Assembly (NCBI GenBank): GCA_030674185.1 | Contig: CM060307.1 | Span: 47,265,681 to 47,329,680 of the forward strand | Direction: 5' to 3' | Source: Monoplex corrugatus | Taxonomy: Eukaryota > Mollusca > Gastropoda > Littorinimorpha > Ranellidae | Length of the DNA stretch: 64,000 bases | Translations under genes and position numbers: made by a program | Shown: piece by piece, positions 48,167 through 59,960 of the stretch | Layout of the letters: the number at the start of each line of letters is the position of its first letter | Numbering within the stretch: the first letter of the stretch is position 1 | The notes under the pieces: model-generated | Database searches by the model: none | Told to the model about the DNA's origin: nothing | The model's input: the letters and a program-made list of their open reading frames with translations, nothing else

Positions 48167-48984
48167 CTGCAAACGTGCAAAGTGGGCTTAGCATGTGTTA
48201 ATCATCTGATTCATCTGTGTGTGTGTGCGTGTGTGCGTGCATGCATACGTGCGTGTGTGTGTGTGTTTGTGCAAGCATGTGCATGTGCATATGTTTGTGA
48301 GCATGCTTTTATGCCAAATGTTTCTCTTTTTATGATGTTGATTTTTAAAACTGCAAATACTGCAATATTACTTCAACAGTGCTGCATGACTACACTTAAA
48401 TGTCTCCAAAATATACATTATGATTGGATCACTGGTCAGGTTTATCAACTTTTTTTTTTAAGACATACCACCAAGAGAATACGCAGTTATGACAGGCACA
48501 ACCAATCCTGACAGATGATACAGGACATTATCAGGTTACAGTAGAGTCTACCGAAGTATAAGTTCGTTCAATGTTCAAGGTGTCAGTGGCTATGATGAAT
48601 CCAGGCAAAACCAAGCCCTTGCACACAAACCTATCAGCACTGATTGGAACACGTTTGCTGTTCAACCAATCTTTACATACTGTGACCTTAACTGGACCTG
48701 TAACCTCTTTACTGTGCTGTCCATGTTGGACATACGCTTCAAGTCATGACTGCCAGTGCACTGTTGATGTAGCAATTACTTCGAACAAACTAGTGATACT
48801 CTTTCTTTTCTCCACTAATACAGAAATAGCAATCACTATATTACAAGATTGTACTTTTGCCGGCAACTTTTTCTTACCCGAGAATGGCAAGCTCAATAGT
48901 TGGGTGTCTCACTGTGCCAAAGGTGGAAGGGCGAGGGATGAAAGAAGCGGAAATTTTTTTTCTTCTCTCTCCCTCTCTTTCTGA
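48167..48984. other. Intron-like sequence with TG-rich patch
   Basis: A GTGCGTGCATGCATACGTG-type patch at 48217-48300. A plus-strand frame at 48571-48984 is unsupported by motif. Confidence 0.45.
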
Positions 48985-49680
48985 GTGTATAGAAATCTGC
49001 TGAGGCATGGTGTAAACGGCAAGCTGCTTAAATATATAAAGGCAATTTATCAGTTAAAAAATGTCAAATCTGCTGGGGGTCTCATTTTACAAATTATATT
49101 AATTGTACAACTGCAGTTAAACACGGAAAAGTTTGTAGCCATGTGTTGTTATTCTTCTATGTTCATTAACAAGCTTGCTCTAGGAGGCATCAGCAATGGG
49201 TGTCGTAGGGCCAGATTTCCACGAGATTGTCAGAATTATTCATTCTTTTGCTGGCAGAATACATACTGTTATTATCTGAAACAGTTGCAGATTTGCAGAG
49301 GTAGTTTAATATTCTACACAGAGCAGCTACTTCTTTGCATCTTAGGTAAATATGAAAAAAGTAATGTTAGCGTATTTAGAAAAGGAGCATATTTAGCAGC
49401 TAGACAGAGATGGGTATATAATATGGTTATGCCTCCTGTAAATGTAAGTATTCAGGTATTTATTTTTCTACACATTTCGGTTTACAATGGCTTGTGTGCT
49501 TGTGTTTCTTCGATTCCGTGAAGAATTTGTCTTTTATGATGTTGAATATTGTAACTGTTGTGAGGCGTGAGTGTGATTGTATGTATAGCCAAAACATTTT
49601 CCTTGTGTCTGTGCACTGGGCTGAAATAAAATCTTGTTATCTTGTTGTTAAGATGTTGCTAGCAGGGCAAAAAATGCATC
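48985..49680 (+). mobile_element. Probable LINE reverse-transcriptase fragment and 3' end
   Basis: The start reads YRNLLRHGVNGKLLKYIKAI and then YQ-x-x-x-VKS. This matches the shape of an RT segment common in animal LINEs (L-x-x-x-G-I-x-G-K-x-L-x-x-I-x-x-x-Y-x-x-x-x-S). The following frame stays open for 178 codons but loses recognisable RT motifs. The segment ends near GGGCTGAAATAAAATCTTG (about 49610-49632), a plausible 3' end with a poly(A) signal. It is an old, truncated insertion on the strand opposite to the array. Confidence 0.5.
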
Positions 49681-51834
49681 GTTATGAATGATAAAAAGAT
49701 TGAGTGTACTGAATAATAGTTGTTTGATTTCTTTATCAAAACTATTTGATTCACAAATACAGCCAATTTTGTTTTACAAATCTGGGGATTAGACAAAGCA
49801 GTTACATATTCTTAAGCTGTACACTTATTTGCTTTGAGAAGATTTTTTGGACTGGACAAGCACACATCCAATGATTAAGTATACTGAGAAACAAACAGAT
49901 CATTTTTCTGTTCATTCAATTGTAGGATGTATCAAATTCTGGTTAAAACTATTGTACATGAAAGACATCAAGACATTTTTTTTAAAAACTATAAGATAAG
50001 ATGCTATTTGATGTAGACATAAAGGAAAGAAAAACTGGCAAACAAGTATATATGTATGTGCCTAAATGAATATGACTTTGATGATGTTTAGTTTTTCCAA
50101 GGAGTTGATAATGAGAAACAGCTTATTTGTGATTTTCGGCAAAGACCGATTGCAGATAGAAAAAGTAAACTGACCATATACAGACAAGTGGAAGATGTGA
50201 TTTTTATAGAACTATCGTATATTCTCACAGTGTTAAAGCATACATAAAGGCCTTATTTGGATAGTAATTTGAAGAAAGCAACAGGAAAATTTGACTTGGT
50301 TCATCGGCAGTGAAAGCCCATCAGTTGCGATACAAGCAACTCAAGCGTTTGATTTGTTCTGTTCCTTGTTTATGCAAACTGAAAAAGATGAAATACATTT
50401 TGACTTCTGTTGTCCAGCTTTAGTCAAAATCTGTTCAAGGTGTTATCCTTCAAAAATATAATAATAGATGCTCAAACATGTTTAAATGTGTTTGTTAATG
50501 TATTCGACTTGTTTTGATTATACTAAGAATTTTGGTTTGTTCCAGCTTAAAGCAGTTAACATCAAGGAAATTGCTTTATCCTAACATATCATTTATTTTG
50601 TTGTTGATTGTTAATCTGATATAATATGCTATCTGATTATTTTATCTTACTTACAAGCACCCCTTCAGTAGGGGTTATGGCCTTTCTTGAATAAAATTCT
50701 GAAATTTGAAGTCTTTCTCAATGTGCGTGCATGCGTGTGTGTTCTCTCTCTCTCTCGCCCCCCCCCCCTCTCTCTCTCTCTCTCCCTCTGTGTGTGTGTG
50801 TGCGTGAGAGAGAGAGAGACAGGGGGAGAGAGAGGGAGAGAGAGAGAGAGAGGGAGGGAGAGAACAAAATAAAAAGAACAAGGGATTTCAGGAAGATTGT
50901 ATGACAATCTGGTTCATAACTGCAAAATATACTGTAGTGTTACAAAAATAATATCTGTTCATTCCTGATTTATTGTATATGTTTTAATAGCTTTGGAGAC
51001 AAAAGTGAAGAGAATTCTTTTGAGTATTTTTTCAGTTTTTCTGAAAATCTTCTCAGCATATGCTGTAGTTAAGAGAAAAAGCAATGAGAGGGTTAAATAA
51101 AGCTTTAAAAATCCCATTCGTTATGAATTAAAACTACTATGTTCCTTACCTGTAAACAGTTCACTTTATTCAAGAGATCAGATAAACCTAACTTTGATCC
51201 ATACAAGTTTTGACAATGGTTGTCAACACATATATACCTAATCTGATACAAAACTGATGGAGTGTATTTGATGGAAGAACACGCAGCAGTGGTACATTTA
51301 GGTGGGTTTTTCCCTTTACCTACTGACACTGCTTTTATTATCATAGAAAGAAGAAAAAAAACAAAGATAAAAAGAAGTACAGAAAGATGTCCAACTCCAA
51401 AACAGCATGCTACAGTTGCCCAAGCTCTGACCCTTGATACAATGCCTGCAAAAATGAGGTTGTGGGGATAACAAACATGTGGAATATATTTAACTGTTAC
51501 TGACAGGAAAGTGAAAGCTTGAAAGAGAGAAATGTGTAAATGTGTAAACCACTAGATGATGTCAGAACAAAGTCTCTCTCTCTCTCTCAAAGTTTAAAAT
51601 TATGTTTTAAAATAGGTGTTAATGGATCAATGTAACTAACAAAACAAATCAATGTAACTAACGAAACAATAACAAAACCTTTGAAAACAATTTTTCTAAA
51701 AAGTGCAAGAATTTACAAAAATCCCATCACATAATTAAACAAGAATTACATTTATCTTAAGGAAATTCAACAAGGATTTCATTAATCTAAAGGGGGGAAG
51801 TATTATTTTATAAAACTATTATTACTGTTATTTT
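49681..51834. other. Gene-free interval
   Basis: AT-rich. Includes a compound TC/TG/GA microsatellite near 50.75-50.87 kb. No gene evidence. Confidence 0.5.
50738..50866. repeat. Compound TC / C / TG / GA simple repeat
   Basis: TCTCTC, a poly-C run, TCTCTC, TGTGTG, GAGAGA and GGGAGAGA blocks in series. The two strands can partly pair (TC against GA). Confidence 0.92.
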
Positions 51835-52335
51835 TGTTTAAAGCCCAGCTCACTGCGTAGAGCCATATCAGGGCTATTACTGTTTCAAAACATACAATAC
51901 TGCAACAGTGAAAAAAAGGAAAAGAATATTCAAATATACATATCACTGCATTTGGGAACATATCTAAGCAGATGCCCCTGGCTTTTACCACTCCGTCCAA
52001 TTCACCACACAGGATTTTACAACACACACCAAAACATATAAAAATGGGCCGAATCACCTAAAATTGCTTTCCCATATCTCATTTCCCAAGAGCCAAAAAT
52101 GCATTTCACTAAAAGCACTCAATTATCAATTCTAATTATGTAAGACTTTATTGAACATATACAGATGAATGAACCAGCAAGGCAGAAAGTGATAGGACGA
52201 AATGACAGAAAGCAACGGAACAAGGAAGAAACAAAGAGAGTCACAGAAAAGAGGAAATTTCTAGCACAGAATTTCCAAAAGGTGGGGATATTGTTTATAC
52301 TGAAAAAGCCCCTGCAACCCCACTGGAGAATTTTG
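51835..52335 (-). repeat. SINE-like dispersed repeat, copy 2
   Basis: Ordered match to 15717-16290. On the minus strand the end reads GCCCTGATATGGCTCTACGC, AGTGAGCTGGGCTTTAAAC, then an A-rich tail, resembling a SINE 3' domain and tail. Confidence 0.62.
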
Positions 52336-52815
52336 TAAGACAGTTTACTTCACCTTTTAGTCTAGTTCTGAAAGCAGAACACAACTGAAAAATATGCATG
52401 TATCATTTTGTGTCATGTTAAGCAACCCTGTCCCATACTTTCTTTTTTTCTTTCTTTCTTTTTATTCTGCTGAGTTCTGCTTTCTCAGGAGCAGTTTTAT
52501 TTCTCAGACACCACATCAACTATGGCTTCCAGTCAATATCAATCAGTAGACACATTTCGGTAATGTTAGTAGCATACATGCAAGTGACTCACTGATGACA
52601 TGTCCGCTGGACAATATTACCAAGGACTTCAAAGAGAGAGAGGAGGAGAGGGGGGAGAGAGGGAGGGGAGGGAGAGAGAGAGAGAGAGAGGTACAATCAC
52701 ACAAAGACCACATGACTACAACATGGGTGCTTCTTTGGCAACAGGTTACACATTTTAAATTTAATTTTTGTTTAAATATTCTTTTTTTCAATTTCTGTTT
52801 TCATTATCAAGTATC
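52336..52815. other. Exon 16 downstream flank with GA-rich run
   Basis: A GA/GGGA tract at 52632-52690 and an ATTAAA-type signal near 52756-52762, beyond the exon 16 stop. Confidence 0.5.
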
Positions 52816-53060
52816 TCATTTTGCCATATCTCTCCAAGTAGAAGTTAGTCCTTGTGCTTGTAGCATTTTTTGACGCTTTCTTTCTCTGTAGCGGTCATTT
52901 CTTTCCTTGTGCTTCATTTTGTAGTGACGATACCGCTCTGGGTCATGTCTTATCCTAGCTCTGTACAAACGGCTATAGTCTGCAACAGTTCTACCAGCCT
53001 TTTGGTCTGGCCTGTGATGACGTGTAGACCAGAACAGTCCAGACCTTTGGTTCACAGGCA
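52816..53060 (-). CDS. Alternative terminal exon 16, HDPERYRHYK
   Basis: The acceptor CCGTTGTTTCTTGCAG is followed by TG (phase 1), 80 codons and a stop. The long lead VPVNQRSGLFWSTRHHRPDQ, then KAGRTVADYS, leads to RLYRARIRHDPERYRHYK. The tail KERNDRYRERKRQKMLQAQ is followed by a polar end. RLYRARIR is almost identical to exon 19 and close to the damaged exon 17, so these form one sub-branch with extended leads. Confidence 0.84.
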
Positions 53061-53574
53061 CTGCAAGAAACAACGGACAGATAGTCATTGACTGCTAGTC
53101 TCTTTCCCTTCTGTTAACATTCAGTCTCATTTTCCCTATCTTTCCGTTATCTTTCCACCCGTACAGATGTCACAGCCTTCCATTTTAGCCATGCAAAAGA
53201 GAACACTACACTTTAATGGGAGTGTTGCTAGCAGAGAAGTAGGTGTTGGCCAAGTAAGTCTGATAAGCAAGCTGCAAGATGCAGCTACTGAAATCACAGC
53301 GCGTTGGCTGAGCAAGTTTGACAGGCTTGCTGCAAGGCAAGATGCAGCTTACAAAACTACTGAACCGTAACCTGCGTATGGGTAATAGTTACTAAAAACA
53401 AAAACAAAAGAAAAAAGAAGAAGAATGCACAGACCAAACTACTTGGCTCTCTTTTAAGATTTATGAGAGTAACAAGCACAAATTCACACCTGAAAAATCA
53501 ATGCCTAAACTGTCATTCCATCTGCTCTTTATACGGACTCAGAACAGCCACTGTTGACCTCAATGTAAAAAAAA
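53061..53574. other. Intron-like sequence
   Basis: Two TGTTGGCCAAG / GCGTTGGCTGAGCAAG-type near-repeats at 53215-53345. No gene. Confidence 0.45.
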
Positions 53575-53810
53575 TCACCACTTCCTGCACATTGATATGA
53601 ACTGCAGTTTTCTCCGCCTGTAATTCTTCGCATTTCTTTCCTTCATTTTCATTTTATATCGGTTTTATTTCTCAGGATCTTGTTTGATTCGTTCTCGATA
53701 CGAACGGCACATGTCAGCGTTAGTTGCATCTTTTCTCCTATGTCCTGCACTGTAAAGCTGTGCTGATCTTGGCTGGTAATGAGCCATTGTAGTAGTCAAA
53801 GCCAGGTTAA
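53575..53810 (-). pseudogene. Damaged terminal exon 17, in-frame TAA in the core
   Basis: The acceptor GTTTCTTCAG is followed by TT (phase 1). The entering frame reads NLALTTTMAHYQPRSAQLYS and continues to MCRSYRERIKQDPEK, then meets TAA (53665-53667, codon 48) exactly where the conserved tyrosine should lie. The same frame continues NRYKMKMKERNAKNYRRRK and ends at TGA 53575-53577. So the frame is intact across the whole exon except for one stop, and the downstream basic tail is still family-like. It is a recently inactivated copy, a deliberately truncated isoform or a base error. The lead resembles exon 16 and exon 19 leads in length. Confidence 0.82.
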
Positions 53811-54640
53811 CTGAAGAAACAACAAGTGACTGTCATCGCTTTGCTCTTCATGTTCTTTCCCTTTATAACATTTCCACACTCACACAAACTGACATAGTAA
53901 TTCCTAATGAATGTACAGAAATCTATGTTATAGTTGCGTTTATCTAAGTGAAGCACTGGAAAAGGAATTCTTTTTATTATATTCAAACTATTATTTCACA
54001 AATCCCCTTTGTTTCTAATCAACAGTGTGCACAATTATATAGTGCTTCTACACATTTTTAGTATCCGTATATTATTTAAGGATCTCTCTTTAAGCCCTTG
54101 CAACAATCGAGTAAACTCAGCTTGCTTGCAAACTCTGAACCCATTTCTTGCTTGTTCACTTTAAGAAGAGGTCTTAAAATGAGGAAAGGGGATGGGGGGA
54201 AAGGGACATACGAAACACAAAGCTGACAATCATGAGAGAAACGTTCAATACGCAATAAACAGGCCGTTTTTAATGCCGAAGGATGGAATCCAAAACAATG
54301 TTATCGCCCGCATACAAGCAAACAGAACGAGAAAAACAAGAAACAGAATCAGAAATTGCCTTTAGTATAACAAAACAAGACAGGCATACATTTTTAGCCA
54401 ACTTGCCTATGTCAAGGATGAGACTGAATTACACAGAATTATTGAATCCAGATTCTATCAAAACAATCAGCCCGCATAAAAATAAAGTCCTTATGTGGGC
54501 TGTACCCACCACAATCCTTGTTACGAGCATGGCATGGGGGAAGCGTGATTTCCAAATATATGGATAACCAGATTCATGCCCAGGCATGAGATTGAATACT
54601 CTGTCCCAGTCGGTCTAGCGAATAATTGGTACTTGTTCGT

Positions 54641-54757
54641 CTGTGTGTGTGTGTGTGTGTGTGGGGGGGGGGGGGGGGTGTCACAATCAGTCTCTGTGTG
54701 TTGTGTTGTGTTGTGTTGTGTGTGTGCGTGTGTGTGTGCGTGCGTGTGTGTACGCAC
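54641..54757. repeat. Compound GT / G / GTGTT microsatellite
   Basis: (GT)n, a poly-G run at about 54663-54678, TGTGTTGTGTTGTGTTG pentamers and GTGCGTG. The pentamer is the inverse complement type of the AACAC block at 43.6 kb. Confidence 0.93.
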
Positions 54758-55557
54758 GTGAAGGTGACGATGTGCTGAAATCAAAACATTTTGTATCTAC
54801 GTGGAGAGAAATTGGGAGAAGGCTACAAACTATCTTTAATGCTCAGGTACAGAGGCTGAGCTTACAAGTGTATTGGCCCTGTGACGCATGTTCCTGTCCA
54901 TAACAGGTCTTTGCTATGTACAGCTGTATTTCTGCCATCACCATTAAGTGTTGCCACATTAACATGCTTCACTAGCATACCAGCTGTGACCAACATCTCA
55001 CCCTTTCACTGTGAATCCGTCTCAAAACGCATACATATCATTACATAATACGCCATAGAAACTATGATAAACATCTCATTCTAGTTCCTACATTCCTTTA
55101 GGTATTTAGTTCCTTCAGAATTCACATGTTAGTGAACCATACTGACAGCAACACCTGTTGTCTACGCAGTAAATTTTTTTTTTTTTTTTTTTTTTTTTGC
55201 AAACTGGCTCTGCAAAATGTTCACAATCACTGACCAAAACAAATACACAACAGTTATTTGAGCTCTCTCCAGTCAGTATCTTAGATACCAAGAGCATTTT
55301 CAGTTGTAATATCATCTGTTGCATGAACTGTGTCAATTTAACACACCACTCTTCATGAAAATGTATAAACAGTTTCTTATAAATGTGATGACAGTATCTC
55401 AGATTTATACGTTAAAAAACTGCCTCACTCTGAGCAAATGACAAGACTTAATTAAGAACCAAGCACCCCAACATTACTTGCTAAAATCTGGGTCATTACT
55501 TGCTAAAATCTGGGTATACTCCATCATCCTGACTCTATTCCTAATTAATGTGCAATT

Positions 55558-55815
55558 GAAGAGAAGAAGGAGGAGAAGAAGGCAAAAAAGAAGGAGAAGA
55601 ATGCGAAAAATAAGAAGAGAAGAGGAAGTAGAAAAAGGCAAAAAAGGAGGAGAAGAAAGAGGAGAAGAGGAGAAGGAGAAGAAAGAGAAGAGGAAGTAGA
55701 AAAAGGCGAAAAAGGAGAAGGAGAAGAAGGAGAAGAACAAAGAGGAGGAGAAGAAGAAAGAGGAGGAGGAGGAGAAGAAAGAGGAGGAGGAGGAGAAGAA
55801 AGAGGAGGAGGAGGA
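55558..55815. repeat. 250-bp polypurine (GAA/GAG) tract
   Basis: Almost entirely A and G on the plus strand, with recurrent AGAAGGAGAAGAA and GGAGGAGGAGAAGAAAGA blocks. The mirror symmetry of such tracts is compatible with triplex (H-DNA) formation. Frames give low-complexity K/E/R or S/F peptides. Confidence 0.93.
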
Positions 55816-56057
55816 AAACAAGTTAGTGAGAAGGTGTATGATTGCAAATGTTGTGTGTGATGTATGAAAGTTAATCATAATAAATGTTATCTCTTCCTTA
55901 TTAGGAGGAAGGAGAAAATAGCCAAAATAACATTGTGATCTGCCTAGTGCCTTGGTTGCGTGACGGGCAAGTGCTTTATGCATGTTTCGATTGCGTGAGC
56001 ATGTAGAAGCATGACACACTGCTATTGTTACAAGACGACAGCAACCACACTCAATGC

Positions 56058-56063
56058 TTTATT
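56058..56063 (-). promoter_or_regulatory. Candidate poly(A) signal for exon 18
   Basis: AATAAA on the minus strand about 115 nt beyond the exon 18 stop. Confidence 0.45.
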
Positions 56064-56175
56064 TATCCTCAGTTTTGGGGAGGGTGTTTTTTAATCATTG
56101 TGTTCTGTTCCAAAATGGCTACATACACACCTAAAAGAGATCCTTGTGTTAGATGGAATTATTCTCCAAATATCA

Positions 56176-56432
56176 TCAAGTCGCCCTCTCCTTTTTTTGA
56201 CGAATTTTCAACAAGAGTTGTTCTCTCATCCATTTTCTCCTCTGGTTTCTTTCTTTTTCCTTTTGCAGATACAGGCTGTATCTTTCTGGATCTTGTCTGA
56301 GGCGCTGTCTGTACAGTAGTGCCTTTTCTGCTCGGGACATAGTAGGCCCCCTGGGCCGCCCACGTTTACAGGCCCCTTGTAGAGGTGGCGTCTGTAAATG
56401 GCCTATGCTGTTCACAGCCACACCACATGAGA
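56176..56432 (-). CDS. Alternative terminal exon 18, with AT-hook-like motif
   Basis: The acceptor GTTACTTTTCTTGCAG is followed by TC (phase 1), 84 codons and TGA. The lead VSCGVAVNSIGHLQTPPLQ is followed by CKRGRPRGPTMSRAEKA. KRGRPRGP is an AT-hook-like motif (GRP core flanked by basic residues), a known minor-groove DNA-binding element. The core LLYRQRLRQDPERYSLYLQK leads to KERNQRRKWMREQLLLKI. It is the only member in which I see a recognisable DNA-binding motif, and it supports, without proving, a chromatin or DNA role for the protein. Confidence 0.84.
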
Positions 56433-57237
56433 CTGCAAGAAAAGTAACCAGACCCAAATTATGTTCCTCTACGACCGCCTGTTTAGAAAGTACTTCTTGG
56501 ACTACTCATGAGTAATACAAAATATTACTGCAAGTATTACAATGAATCCGTGCTGTATTCAAAACCTTAGGTTCATTGTGAGCATAGTGTGCCAGGGTAT
56601 GTGCATGTTGTGTTATAAAATACATTATTTGAGTGTGTTTTATCTTTGTTTTCTTCTTCGAATCTCATGCTCCATCAACCTTATGTGAAATATCCCTACT
56701 TATTTCTTGATTAGCCTACTTACGTAAAACATTTCATGGTTCTTTGTCACTGTTGTAACCAAACTGAGAGGTTATAAATATTTTCATTTCACCTTTACAA
56801 TTTGCATTATTCCCATATATTTAAAAAAAAAAAGTACAGAATATGCCCACGTGTACGCATCAACAATGTGTCTGAAACGATTATTACGCAATTTTCTCCT
56901 GCTGCAATAAGAAAAATTTTCAAGTACCAAAATGGAGAGACAGACCAGACTGATTTTCATCTACAATCCTCTGTATGTTTGTGTCAATGCATGCATAGGC
57001 CTACATGTGTGCACAGGCATGTTGTGAAATATGTGCATGCAAAATGGATGTGTTACATCCAAACATTAAACATACCATGAAAAATTTAAAGGATCTGCTC
57101 TTTCTTTCTTAAGCTTACCAAATAAAGGTAACAAATCACACTTTTTTAAGCAGATGTATTCAAGTCAATGTGAGATGTACATGTTTGTCTGTCGCCAGTG
57201 TCAGGTCAGAAAAGTGTCACAGCTATGTACTCACTCA

Positions 57238-57283
<46 letters not shown>

Positions 57284-57809
57284 CGCACACACGCAACGCA
57301 CGCACGCACGCACGCACGCACGCACACGCACACAAGGGAGAGGGGGACGGGATGCAGATGATTCAATTAAGATAAACTGAAAGACAGAGATGGCAGGTTA
57401 GTGAGAGAAACTGACTGAGGTGACGATACTGACTGGAAAGGGAAGACAGAGGGAGGAGATGGGGTTAGTGGGAGACACAGAGAAAGTGAGAATCTCAGAA
57501 AGAGAGAAATGGTGATGCAGAACGGAAGGAAGAGGGTGGGTGCGTGTGCATTCGCATGTGTGTGAGACAGAGACAGACAGACCGAGACACAGAGACGGAC
57601 AAGAGCACAAAAGTAGAGAGTAACTGAGCAAGAAGACTCACAATCTCTTTGTAAAAGTCGTCCAAGTTTTAATGACACAAAGCCATGATCACAATTTTCA
57701 GCTATTGCTACCAACTAAAATGCAGAATAAATGAAAATGATGATGCACTTCGTAGAACACCACAATCATGGGCACAATGTAATGTAAACAAATCCACATT
57801 CACCACCTG
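56433..57809. other. Intron-like interval with CA/CG-rich microsatellite
   Basis: No gene. The microsatellite at 57237-57335 and a GA-rich region (57370-57600) account for the odd open frames. Confidence 0.5.
57237..57335. repeat. (CA)n then (CACG)n microsatellite
   Basis: CA run passing into CACACG and CGCA tetramers (GCACGCACGCACGCACG). Confidence 0.95.
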
Positions 57810-58045
57810 CTACACAAACTTTGTGTTCATCTGCTGTTTTCTCCTTCTCATCTCCTCCCTTTTCCTTCGCATTCGTAGAGCATTTTTCCGCTTGTTGAGA
57901 AGGTATTTTTCAGGGTCAGTAAGTCTGATTCTTGCCCTGTACAATCTCCAGGATTCAGCCACTGAGAGACCTCCTCTGGTTATACCACGGACTTGTGGCC
58001 TATACATGCACTGCCCAAAGTGGCTGCCGCTAGGATGCACGGACA
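57810..58045 (-). CDS. Alternative terminal exon 19, LTDPEKYLLNK variant
   Basis: The acceptor CCATCTGTCCTTGCAG is followed by TG (phase 1), 77 codons and a stop. It is the first family exon met in the direction of transcription. The lead VSVHPSGSHFGQCMYRPQ and then RGITRGGLSVAESW precede RLYRARIRLTDPEKYLLNK, with one extra residue before DP, as in exon 3. The tail NALRMRRKREEMRRRKQQM is among the most basic of all. A longer frame continues upstream through the acceptor to 58244 and could be a retained-intron extension, but it has no sibling counterpart. Confidence 0.84.
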
Positions 58046-59792
58046 CTGCAAGGACAGATGGAGGTTGCTTTATTCTTCTGCTATATTTACATCCATTATC
58101 AAAAGATTTTATTTTATTATGCCAGTCTGTCGCTGTTCTACAGACCAGCAGCTTTTCTCTCCCTTCACTTCCACATAATCTCTTAACAACATCAGCATCA
58201 GTTGGGTCAAAAAGAAGAGTACATGCTTTTTTGTTAAATGCCAAGGGACAATTTTTTTAAACTAGCTGTTATCTTCCTCCCCTTTTCCCCACTTATTCAC
58301 CGTTTTACTTTTAATCATATGTTACATCGGAATGTGCTGAAATACTTTCACTCTTTCCTCTTGGCTTATAATCAGAAAAACATCAGTCATTGCAATCATT
58401 AAAAAAGCACAAACGATTGTATATGTTCTCTCTGTGAAACAGAACTCTCCTAAACTTTCCTAACCAAATACAGGACACGCTGAAGACAACCTAACACCGA
58501 CACCAACATAAAATGTCACATATGCCCTATGAGCAGTACATCTTTTAAAGGCAATAAAACCGATATGGCTTTTTTGTTGTTGTTTTTTTTTGTTTTCAGA
58601 AACACATACTGCACAGGTATATTTAATCAATGCATTTCTTATTTTCAGTTGAAAGACAGAGCATTCTCTGGGACATTATTACTGCAGTTATTTTTTACAG
58701 CTACTATTTTATTCACCTCTGTTTTTGTGCGAGCTTATTACACTTCATACCAATGTTGCCTAATAATTTGAGCTGTACCCATTTTTAATGTTTATCCCGT
58801 TTGCTTTGGCAGTGTTTACTGGTGCAACTGTTGTTTCTAGAGCAGCTACTGTTTCTGGCATCCAAACCTATCTCAAAACTGGTACAAAACTGCAATGGTC
58901 TGCTTAAATTCAAATAAGCAAAAAACCACCATCACCACCGTTTGTTCGTTTTTAAACTGAGAACATTTTTTATCAATGCAACTCAGTATCTATTTCAGAT
59001 ATAATAGTCAATTGTATTCAAAATAAGTGCTTCAATTTTCCAGCTCATTACATCTTTAATTGTCAAGACATTAGATATGGCACTATACAGACTTTAATCC
59101 AGATTTCGCCAAATGTGTATCCCACCAATCTCTAATTGTGAGGATTTTAAAAGCAATGTTTACAAATCACAAAAAAAAAGTTGCTTTTCTTTGTTCACAG
59201 TTTGCTTTTGTTTGCTGATGAATAGGAGGGGGTAAAAAGAAGATCGGAGGGTGACAACAAGTATCTCCAACCATGTTTTTGTCCTAATATTTTGCTCCAC
59301 TCGATTTGTGTGTCCGGTTGTGAAGCAAGGAGAATGAAAGGTGAAAACTACTAGTAAAACTATGTTATTAGTATCATTATATGGAATAATCAGTAAGGCT
59401 TAGTGGTTAGCACAACTGACATTAAAAGGTTTCAAGTTCGCACAGTGCAGCTAACAACTGTAAGGCTGAAAGTTCACACTATTACCAATCTGCATACAAC
59501 AAAATCATGAGATTTTTGTTTGGTCCTAGCTGATTCTACCCACAGATAAATGTGCTACAGCCCCAGGACAGGGATTATAGGGGGGGTGGGGGTTGTCACA
59601 GGAAAAGAAGTCATGGACATCAAGTCACAGGGGGGGGAAAGTCACAAGCCACAGGGGAAAAGTCACAATAACTTCAAAATCTCTACTCAACCTGGTCATA
59701 AAACAGATGGAATTCTTCATCAATTGTATACTGGAGTCCACAGCCTAGTCATGAATCTGAGTGAGTTAGGTGGAAAAAGCAGCCACTAGATT
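58046..59792. other. Upstream intron-like sequence
   Basis: No further exon-family copy was found on either strand. Nothing else is recognised apart from the tRNA-like fragment near 59.4 kb. Confidence 0.5.
59390..59452 (+). other. tRNA-promoter-like SINE scrap
   Basis: GGCTTAGTGGTTAGCACA resembles a Pol III A box, and about 30 bases later GGTTTCAAGTTCGCAC resembles a degraded B box, the spacing seen in tRNA-derived SINE heads. No body or tail is recognised. Confidence 0.35.
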
Positions 59793-59960
59793 TCATGTGT
59801 ATTCCAAACACGGCTGTTTTACAGCCCAAAGAACAGCACCCTCAAAATCTGTAATGACAGTTTTGATGTTCAAGTCCAAGTTTATGTCTGCACATTTATC
59901 GACAAGTGCCTGGAAGAATTCTTCACAGAGGGGAAAGCGGGGTAAGATGTGATGAAGACT
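59793..59960 (-). pseudogene. MULE-type transposase fragment
   Basis: The minus strand reads FPLCEEFFQALVDKCADIN, then LDLNIKTVITDFEGAVLWAV. F-x-A-L-x-x-K followed by V-x-T-D-F-E-x-A-x-x-x-A-V is the pattern around the second catalytic aspartate of the MULE transposase domain. The frame stops soon after, at the position where further conserved residues are expected. It is a short remnant, unrelated in sequence to the exon family. Confidence 0.55.

Larger units (their letters stand above)
53811..56057. other. Gene-free interval
   Basis: Contains a GT/G/GTGTT compound repeat, a poly-T run (55170-55198) and a polypurine block. A plus-strand frame at 54283-54567 (MESKTMLSPAYKQTEREKQ) is unrecognised and lacks splice evidence. 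Confidence 0.5.

Noticed and set aside
55474..56019. A 181-codon minus-strand frame rich in S and F
   Set aside because: It follows the polypurine tract and has no non-repetitive coding signal.
57685..58260. A 191-codon plus-strand frame opposite exon 19
   Set aside because: It is the complement of exon 19, whose phase, acceptor and motif support the minus strand.
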